The position numbers and the translations under genes are program-made. Positions 58,375-64,000 of a stretch of 64,000 bases of DNA are shown in pieces (within the stretch, counting starts at the first letter, position 1; each line of letters begins with the position of its first letter). The stretch lies in NCBI RefSeq assembly GCF_003610895.1, contig NZ_MCAS01000025.1:36658-100657 (forward strand). Reading direction: 5' to 3'. This DNA is from Paraburkholderia fungorum (GTDB lineage: Bacteria > Pseudomonadota > Gammaproteobacteria > Burkholderiales > Burkholderiaceae). The notes under the pieces were generated by a model. That model saw only the letters and a program-made list of their open reading frames with translations, ran no database searches and was not told the DNA's origin.

Positions 58375-59196
58375 TCAGGACATCAGTTCGTCGTTGAGCG
58401 AGAAGAGCTTGCGCAGGTGATGCGCGACGCCCGCTTCGAAGTTGTTGCCGATGCGCGGCACGTTCGGCAAGCGCGTGATGAGATCGGGATTGGCGTTGTT
58501 CATCATGAACGGATGGCCGGCTGTCTCAAGCAGATCGATATCGTTCATGTTGTCGCCGAACGCCACGCATTGCGAGGCGGCTACGCCGAGGCGTTCAAGC
58601 ACGATTTGCAACGCGCGCCCCTTCGATACGTTCGACGTCATCACTTCCAGACAATCCGGCAGCGAATAGGTGACATACAACGCGTCGCCAAAATCACGCG
58701 CCAGGTTGGCCGAGATCTGCGCGAGATCCGCAGGATCGCCAATGTAGAGGACCTTTGCGATATCGGCACCGTCGTGGCTGGGCAGATCGGTCACCTCGTA
58801 CGTGAAGCCGGAATCCTGGTGGAATTTCAACAGGTCTGGCGCATCCCGGTCGATCAACCACGCCTGGTCGGCGAACAGGTTGACGATCACACGGCCATGC
58901 GCACCGACGATTTCCGGCAGCACCAGGCGCTGCACGATGGCCGGCGGCAGGTCGTCGGCGTGGAGCACCGTATTGTCCGGCGCATGAATGCGCGCACCGT
59001 TCGACGTAATCAGATACGGGTTGATGCCCAGCAGATCGCGAATACCCGCAACGTCGCAGTAGTGGCGCCCCGTCGCGATCACGAAGTGCAGCCCGTCGCT
59101 TTCGAGCTTACGCACGGTCGCAATCGTGAACGGGTCCACCTGATGATCGGCGTTGAGCAGCGTGCCGTCGAGGTCTGTGGCAATGACTTTGTACAT
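58375..59196 (-). CDS. Cof-type HAD family phosphatase
   Basis: 273 residues. HAD motifs: DLDGTLLNADHQ (nucleophile Asp8, Asp10), VIATGR (motif II), a Lys in VSKGRALQIV (motif III), and VAFGDNMNDIDLLETAG (motif IV). The C2-type cap domain between motifs II and III is typical of YidA/YbiV sugar-phosphate phosphatases. Cytoplasmic. Substrate cannot be predicted. It lies 88 bp from, and co-directional with, the BadF-type kinase gene, so the two may act on related sugars. Confidence 0.92.
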   Translation of the reverse strand: MYKVIATDLDGTLLNADHQVDPFTIATVRKLESDGLHFVIATGRHYCDVAGIRDLLGINPYLITSNGARIHAPDNTVLHADDLPPAIVQRLVLPEIVGAHGRVIVNLFADQAWLIDRDAPDLLKFHQDSGFTYEVTDLPSHDGADIAKVLYIGDPADLAQISANLARDFGDALYVTYSLPDCLEVMTSNVSKGRALQIVLERLGVAASQCVAFGDNMNDIDLLETAGHPFMMNNANPDLITRLPNVPRIGNNFEAGVAHHLRKLFSLNDELMS

Positions 59197-59283
59197 AATG
59201 TGAGCAGCCGGGCAGCGTCAAAGATCGCATTTTACCGTTGTGCACGGCATCCGCGAGATCGCGACCGGCGCGCGCCAACATTC

Positions 59284-60165
59284 TCAACCGGCGACGCGAG
59301 CCGCTTCGCGCAGCGCTAACTGCAGACCGCCATGCGCGGAGTCGGCCAACGGCTCGCGCAAACGGGTCTGATAAATCTCCGGCACGTACTCACGCAAGGG
59401 CGCACCGAGGCCGCCGCACAGCGCGACCGGCAGGCTCGCCGAGGGGTCGAGCGCCGCAATCATCTTGCCCACGTCCGCACCGGCCTCGCCAAGCAAATGC
59501 GCCGCGAAGGGATGCGTACGATGCGCGATGATGATCGGCGCAAGCTTCGCATAAGCCGTCTGATTGGCTTCGCATAGCCACACGATAAGGCTGTCGCGAT
59601 CATGCGCGCCTGTGTGGGCAAGCAGCGCCTGAGCCAGATCGTCATTGGGCACCCGCCCGTCGAGCGCCTGCTGCGCGTGTACGATGCCCCGCAATCCGAG
59701 CCAGGCACCGCTCGCCTCGTCGCCAGACGGGTAGCCGAAGCCGCCGGCGACCCGGCATTCGCCATCGGCGTCAAGAACGGCCGCCTGACTGCCTGTGCCA
59801 AGCGCGACAACCACGCCTTGCGCGCCGCCGTGCGCGCCCAGCAAGGTGGTGTACACATCGCTTTCCACCGCGAGCCCGGCTAGCGCCGGCGCCTGTGCGC
59901 GGAACGCGCTCAGCCAGTCGCGATTATTGACCCCGGCCAGGCCGCAGCCGAGTACGCAGCGCGACCAGTCCAGCGGCACGCCGGCACGCGCAAATGCTTC
60001 GGCGCAACTGCCTGCGATGGCCTGCCACGCGCGCTCCACACCGAGGCCCAGACCCGATGGCCCGCCCGCAGCCTGCGCAAGCTCCTGGCCCTGCGCGTTG
60101 CCGAGTACGACGCGCGTACCGCTGCCGCCGCCGTCGATGCCGATCAGAAAGAGGTCTTTATTCAT
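59284..60165 (-). CDS. BadF/BadG/BcrA/BcrD-type ATPase, probable amino-sugar kinase
   Basis: 293 residues. N-terminal ASKHA phosphate-1 loop MNKDLFLIGIDGGGSGTRVV, phosphate-2 VVVALGTGSQAAVLD, and the adenosine loop near VALCGGLGAPL. The size and GGFGYPSGDEASGAWLGLRG region fit the N-acetylglucosamine/glucosamine kinase branch rather than benzoyl-CoA reductase activators. Exact sugar specificity is uncertain. Confidence 0.85.
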   Translation of the reverse strand: MNKDLFLIGIDGGGSGTRVVLGNAQGQELAQAAGGPSGLGLGVERAWQAIAGSCAEAFARAGVPLDWSRCVLGCGLAGVNNRDWLSAFRAQAPALAGLAVESDVYTTLLGAHGGAQGVVVALGTGSQAAVLDADGECRVAGGFGYPSGDEASGAWLGLRGIVHAQQALDGRVPNDDLAQALLAHTGAHDRDSLIVWLCEANQTAYAKLAPIIIAHRTHPFAAHLLGEAGADVGKMIAALDPSASLPVALCGGLGAPLREYVPEIYQTRLREPLADSAHGGLQLALREAARVAG

Positions 60166-60305
60166 CGAATTGAGTGAGTTCAGATGGTGAATAACGCATA
60201 GCGTGGCAGGTCAGTTTCGATCCTGCAATCGGCCGGATGGCCAGCTTGCAGGACTCCCGGCTTCCGCTATGCTGACGGGCGACATGACCACACGGGAGCG
60301 CGAAA

Positions 60306-60899
60306 GTGACACAGCGATGCAACTGGGTATCGAGCGAAGCGCTCGCACACTACCATGACAGTGAATGGGGCGTGCCCTCGCGCGACGATCAGCATTTGTT
60401 CGAAATGCTTGTGCTGGAAGGGGCGCAGGCGGGTTTGTCATGGTCGACGATTCTCAACAAACGGGCCGGCTATCGCCGCGCATTCGCCGGCTTCGACATC
60501 GATAAGGTTGCGCGCTTTACCCCTAAACAGGTCGACGCGCTGGTACTGGACGAGGGCATTGTGCGTCATCGCGGCAAGATCGAGTCCGCCATTACCAATG
60601 CCCGCGCGGTGCAGCAGATTCAGGCCGAGCATGGTTCGCTCGCCAACTTCGTATGGTCATTCGTCGATCAGACGCCGATCCAGAACGATTGGGCATCGTA
60701 CAAACACGCGCCGGCATCCACGGAAATTTCGGACGCGCTCAGCAAGGGGCTGAAGCGCTACGGCTGCAAGTTCGTCGGCTCGACGATCTGCTATGCGTTC
60801 ATGCAGGCGGTTGGCCTCGTGAACGACCACGAGACGAGTTGCATGTGCCGCGCGCGATGCGCGGCGCTCGGCAAGAAGGGCCGCAATCGCAAAGCGTGA
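60306..60899 (+). CDS. tag: DNA-3-methyladenine glycosylase I
   Basis: 197 residues from GTG 60306 (GGGAG upstream). TagA excises 3-methyladenine from DNA. Zinc and base-binding landmarks match the E. coli enzyme: Cys5, His17 (HYHDSEWG), catalytic-pocket Glu38 (LEGAQAGLSW) and C-terminal NDHETSC. The C-terminal ~10 residues are basic. Stands alone. Confidence 0.95.
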   Translation: MTQRCNWVSSEALAHYHDSEWGVPSRDDQHLFEMLVLEGAQAGLSWSTILNKRAGYRRAFAGFDIDKVARFTPKQVDALVLDEGIVRHRGKIESAITNARAVQQIQAEHGSLANFVWSFVDQTPIQNDWASYKHAPASTEISDALSKGLKRYGCKFVGSTICYAFMQAVGLVNDHETSCMCRARCAALGKKGRNRKA

Positions 60900-61010
60900 T
60901 GCGACGGCAGCTATAGGCGCCGCTCGCCGGCGCCTGGCACAACGCGTCTGAGACCCGAAGCAAACCCGCGTAACCACGAAGACCCAACCGCAAACCGGTG
61001 CCCCAAAAGC

Positions 61011-61051
61011 AAAACGGCGATGTGGCTTCTTTCGAAGCTCACACCGCCGTT
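61011..61051 (-). terminator. rho-independent terminator after rpsU
   Basis: On the minus strand, AACGGCGGTGTG and CACATCGCCGTT form a long interrupted stem with an inner CTTC/GAAG hairpin, followed by TTGCTTTT. It lies about 30 bp after the rpsU stop. Confidence 0.8.
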
Positions 61052-61079
61052 CGGCGTGCGTACTATGCGAAAAGCGTGC

Positions 61080-61292
61080 TTAGTGCAGCTTTTTCGGCAG
61101 CATCTGGCTGCGCAGGCGCTTGTGCAGGCGCTTCACAGCAGCTGCCTTCTTGCGCTTACGTGCCGTGGTCGGCTTTTCGTACGATTGGCGCTCACGCAGT
61201 TCAGCGATCAGGCCATTCTTTTCGATTGCGCGACGAAAGCGGCGAATCGCCACTTCGAACGGCTCGTTTTCTTTCAGAAGAATCGTCGTCAT
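61080..61292 (-). CDS. rpsU: 30S ribosomal protein S21
   Basis: 70 residues MTTILLKENEPFEVAIRRFR with RRAIEKNGLIAELRERQSYE and a basic C-terminal tail. S21 is a late-assembling small-subunit protein near the anti-Shine-Dalgarno site. Length and sequence are typical of beta-proteobacterial S21. It is monocistronic here. Confidence 0.97.
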   Translation of the reverse strand: MTTILLKENEPFEVAIRRFRRAIEKNGLIAELRERQSYEKPTTARKRKKAAAVKRLHKRLRSQMLPKKLH

Positions 61293-61650
61293 GTAATTCC
61301 TAACTCAATCACTTGATAGGGGTAAATTGCGTGGCGGGATACCGCTCACGCGCCGGCCCTCCGGTCGTTTCGATTCATGGCCAGTAACAGGCAAACGCGG
61401 GTAGAACCCGGCCAAACCACGAATGAAACGAAAGGCATAACGGCCACGGAGGCCGGAAAAGAGAGGTGGGGAGTTCACCGCGGAACGCGGACAGACGTAA
61501 TACCAAAGCCACGCCTGCTGCCGTTTCGCCAACCTTTCATCAATGAAAAACACTGACGAAACAGGCAAAGATCTCAATTCACTCCCGATGATATCAGGAA
61601 ACTCACCATCCTACCAGGGGTTTAGCGATTGCGCCAGGCCCCTCGCGCGC
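61293..61650. other. non-coding stretch upstream of rpsU
   Basis: 358 bp between the rpsU start and the 3' end of the aldo/keto reductase gene. It must hold the rpsU promoter. A TATCAT sequence near 61590 on the minus strand is a possible -10, but I could not pair it with a clear -35. No small ORF or RNA motif is recognisable. Confidence 0.4.
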
Positions 61651-62592
61651 TCAGGCACTCGCCTCGTCCAGCTCGCGGATATCGGCGCCGGTCAGCATCA
61701 GATGGACGGCGGCGGCCAGGCTTTTGAGCTGGTCGACCGAGGTTGCGCTGGCAATTGGGGCCGTTACACTCGGGCGAGCAATCAACCATGCCAGTGCAAC
61801 GGTGGCTGGCGTGCTGCCGTGCTGCCCGGCGACCCGGTCGAGCGCGTCCAGAATCCGCAAACCGCGCTCATTCAGATACTTCTCGACCCGGCTGCCGCGC
61901 GTCTTGTTGGCCAGATCGGCCTGTGAACGGTACTTGCCGGACAGAAAGCCGCTTGCAAGGCTCCAATACACCACCACGCTGAGCCGATTGGCGAGCGCCA
62001 CCGGCTCGGTGTCGCGCTCATACTCGGCGCGATCGTACAGGTTGTACTCCGGCTGCAGCAATTGATACTCGGGCAGGCCGTGCTGGCGGGACACGCCAAG
62101 CGCTTCCTCGACACGCGCGCCGCTGTAGTTCGACGCCCCGATCACCCGCACTTTGCCCGCCTCGATCAGCTTCTGATAGGCACCGAGCGTTTCGACCAGA
62201 GGCGTTTCAGTGTCGTCGTCGTGAGAAAAGTAGACGTCGATGTAATCGGTCTGCAAGCGTCGCAGCGAATCTTCGACTGCCGCCTGAATATTCGCAGCAG
62301 ATAAACCCTTGCGCTGCGGATGCTTGGAAACCTTGGTGGCGAGCACGATCCTGTCACGCTTGCCGCTCTGCCTGAACCACTTGCCGATAATGGTTTCCGA
62401 TTCGCCGCCCTGGTTGCCGGGCGCCCACGCGGAATAGACGTCGGCGGTATCGATGAAGTTGAGTCCCGCATCGACAAATGCATCGAGGATCGAAAACGAG
62501 GTGGCTTCATCGGCGGTCCAGCCAAATACATTGCCACCGAACATAAGCGGCGCGACCTCTAATTCGGAACGTCCTATCCGGCGCTTTTGCAT
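61651..62592 (-). CDS. aldo/keto reductase
   Basis: 313 residues. NADPH-dependent (beta/alpha)8-barrel oxidoreductase. Catalytic tetrad visible: Asp48 and Tyr53 (DTADVYSAW), Lys87 (LATKVSK), His124 (YFSHDDD). The C-terminal cofactor loop includes ASATSVDQLKSLAAAV. It resembles the YajO/PdxI-like AKR group. Physiological substrate unknown. Stands alone with its own upstream region. Confidence 0.92.
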   Translation of the reverse strand: MQKRRIGRSELEVAPLMFGGNVFGWTADEATSFSILDAFVDAGLNFIDTADVYSAWAPGNQGGESETIIGKWFRQSGKRDRIVLATKVSKHPQRKGLSAANIQAAVEDSLRRLQTDYIDVYFSHDDDTETPLVETLGAYQKLIEAGKVRVIGASNYSGARVEEALGVSRQHGLPEYQLLQPEYNLYDRAEYERDTEPVALANRLSVVVYWSLASGFLSGKYRSQADLANKTRGSRVEKYLNERGLRILDALDRVAGQHGSTPATVALAWLIARPSVTAPIASATSVDQLKSLAAAVHLMLTGADIRELDEASA

Positions 62593-62745
62593 GATTTTTC
62601 CAGGGTTTGCCTCAAGAGAAAACGAGAATACGCCGTCTTTTCAATACTTGCAGTGGAGCGCCCGAACAAGGCTGCAAGCGGCTTACAGACGAGCGGGCAC
62701 GTAACCCGCCGTAAAAACAATTGGGTCGCTATAGCACAAAGTTCC

Positions 62746-62772
62746 TCAAGTTTTTTTTAGACGCGCCGTCAA
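62746..62772 (+). promoter_or_regulatory. sigma-28 (FliA) promoter for fliC
   Basis: TCAAGTTT, 11 bases, GCCGTCAA: 13 of 16 FliA consensus positions with the optimal spacer. The -10 ends 88 bp before the fliC ATG, so the leader is about 80 nt. It lies in the 268-bp reductase-fliC gap. Confidence 0.75.
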
Positions 62773-62860
62773 CCTTCACTGAGGCGGCCAGCAATGAACG
62801 AGTGCTTCCGCCGATGCCAACGTGGCGTATTGGGCTCAAGGCTTATTTAGGAGATTTTCC

Positions 62861-64000
62861 ATGCTCGGAATCAATAGCAACATCAACTCGCTGGTTGCAC
62901 AGCAAAACCTTAATGGCTCGCAAAGCGCCCTTTCGCAAGCCATCACCCGTCTGTCGTCGGGCAAGCGCATCAACAGCGCAGCGGACGACGCAGCAGGTCT
63001 GGCGATCTCGACGCGTATGCAAACGCAGATCAACGGCCTGAACCAGGGCGTGTCGAATGCGAATGACGGCGTGTCGATGATTCAAACCGCATCGAGCGCA
63101 CTGTCCTCGCTCACCTCCAGCCTGCAACGTATTCGTCAGCTGGCTGTGCAGGCATCGACCGGCACGCTGTCGCCGAGCGATCAGGCTGCACTGCAGAAGG
63201 AAGTTTCGGCACAGATCTCGGAAGTGAACCGTATCGCGTCGCAAACGACGTACAACGGCACGAACATTCTGGACGGCTCGGCAGGCAGCGTGACGTTCCA
63301 GGTCGGCGCGAACGTTGGCCAGACCATCAGCCTGAACCTGAACCAATCGATGTCGTCGGCGAAGATCGGCGGCGGCCTGGTGCAAACGGGTCAAACGCTG
63401 GGCACGGTCAACGTCAGCGTGGACGCGTCGGGTGCTTACACGACGGCTGCCAGCCCGGCCATCACGGCAATCAACGTGCTGTCGGACGGCAAGGGCGGCT
63501 ACACCTTCACCGACCAGAACAACCAGGCGATCACACAGACAGTCGCATCCGCGGTGTTCGGCGCAGGCGCAACGGCAGGTACGGGTACGCAGGGTACGGC
63601 TCTGGCACTTCAGGCCGGTGCAACGACGACGGCAGGCGCAGGTTCCGCCGCTCAGGTTTCGGCAGTTGCGCAGATCAACGCGATCAACAGCCCGCCGACG
63701 GTTTCGAACCTGAACATCAGCACGGTTACCGGCGCGAACGAAGCAATGGTCTCCATCGACAACGCACTGCAGACCGTCAACAACCTGCAGGCGTCGCTGG
63801 GTGCCGCGCAAAACCGCTTCACGGCAATCGCCACGTCGCAGCAAGCTGAATCGACCGATCTGTCGTCGGCACAGTCGCAAATCACGGACGCCAACTTCGC
63901 ACAGGAAACGGCGAATCTGAGCAAGGCACAAGTGCTGCAACAAGCTGGTATCTCGGTGTTGGCGCAAGCTAACTCGAACCCGCAGCAAGTTCTGAAGCTC
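62861..64000 (+). CDS. fliC: flagellin FliC (partial; last codons outside window)
   Basis: 380 residues are present from ATG 62861 (TTAGGAG upstream), and the frame is open at the window end. Flagellin forms the filament. The N-terminal D0/D1 domains (MLGINSNINSLVAQQNLNGS, LSSGKRINSAADDAAGLAIS) and C-terminal D1/D0 (SIDNALQTVNNLQASLGAAQ, NRFTAIATSQQAESTDLSSA, QVLQQAGISVLAQANSNPQQ) are highly conserved. The central D2 region is short and Ala/Thr/Gly-rich. Since flagellins usually end a few residues after PQQVLKLL, only about two to four codons are missing. fliD is not next to it in the window. Confidence 0.98.
   Translation, partial: MLGINSNINSLVAQQNLNGSQSALSQAITRLSSGKRINSAADDAAGLAISTRMQTQINGLNQGVSNANDGVSMIQTASSALSSLTSSLQRIRQLAVQASTGTLSPSDQAALQKEVSAQISEVNRIASQTTYNGTNILDGSAGSVTFQVGANVGQTISLNLNQSMSSAKIGGGLVQTGQTLGTVNVSVDASGAYTTAASPAITAINVLSDGKGGYTFTDQNNQAITQTVASAVFGAGATAGTGTQGTALALQAGATTTAGAGSAAQVSAVAQINAINSPPTVSNLNISTVTGANEAMVSIDNALQTVNNLQASLGAAQNRFTAIATSQQAESTDLSSAQSQITDANFAQETANLSKAQVLQQAGISVLAQANSNPQQVLKL

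Overview
The window is a GC-rich beta-proteobacterial chromosome segment. Its gene content and order (flhDC-motAB-che operon, flgBCDEFGHIJ, separate fliFGHIJK and fliLMNOPQR operons, DUF2844/DUF3443 lipoprotein pair, Paraburkholderia-style dispersed repeat) point to Burkholderiaceae, most likely Paraburkholderia. This assignment rests on remembered family and gene-order knowledge, not on a search. About 54 kb of the 64 kb is one nearly complete flagellar and chemotaxis locus; the right-hand 9 kb is housekeeping DNA that ends in the flagellin gene. I saw no rRNA, tRNA, CRISPR array or insertion sequence.

Layout. 1-2106 (minus): a second FliK-like gene (cut by the window edge), fliT, fliS, fliE. 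2344-9579 (plus): fliFGHIJK. 9634-10353: a 0.7-kb intergenic element with two ~200-bp inverted arms. 10580-15305 (plus): fliLMNOPQR. 15386-19470 (minus): flgL, flgK and a ycgR-type PilZ flagellar brake. 19910-27814 (minus): flgJIHGFEDCB. 28032-30633 (plus): flgA, flgM, flgN. 30942-31531 (plus): a hicAB toxin-antitoxin pair. 31595-38820 (minus): flhB, flhA, then flhF, flhG, fliA. 39156-41006 (minus): a DUF2844/DUF3443 exported pair. 41302-52910 (minus): motA, motB, cheY, cheA, cheW, mcp, cheR, cheD, cheB, cheY, cheZ. 53150-54082 (minus): flhD, flhC. 54777-62592: glycosyltransferase, H-NS, aquaporin, histidine phosphatase, HAD phosphatase, BadF-type kinase, tag, rpsU, aldo/keto reductase. 62861-end (plus): fliC, cut a few codons before its expected end.

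The regulatory cascade can largely be read from the DNA. FlhDC (class I) is encoded here behind a ~340-nt leader containing an RcsAB-box-like palindrome and other inverted repeats. The three early promoter regions (fliE/fliF, flgB/flgA, flhB) share a ~30-bp G-rich motif flanked by GAATA/TATTC-type half-sites that I propose is the FlhDC-binding site. Five late transcription units (motA-che, fliC, flgM, ycgR, fliS) carry sigma-28 promoters resembling TAAAGTTT-N11/12-GCCGATAA. FliA (sigma-28) and FlgM (anti-sigma-28) are both present.

Most interesting points: (1) the DUF3443 lipoprotein has the signature elements of a pepsin-type aspartic protease in the right order; (2) FlhG has lost both Walker-A lysines but keeps the DQAxxLR FlhF-activating motif; (3) the shared FlhDC-box candidate; (4) FlgA carries a large N-terminal extension with IPGxGE-type repeats; (5) CheD has a C-terminal tail with three R(V/I)ELF motifs; (6) the inverted-repeat element between fliK and fliL.
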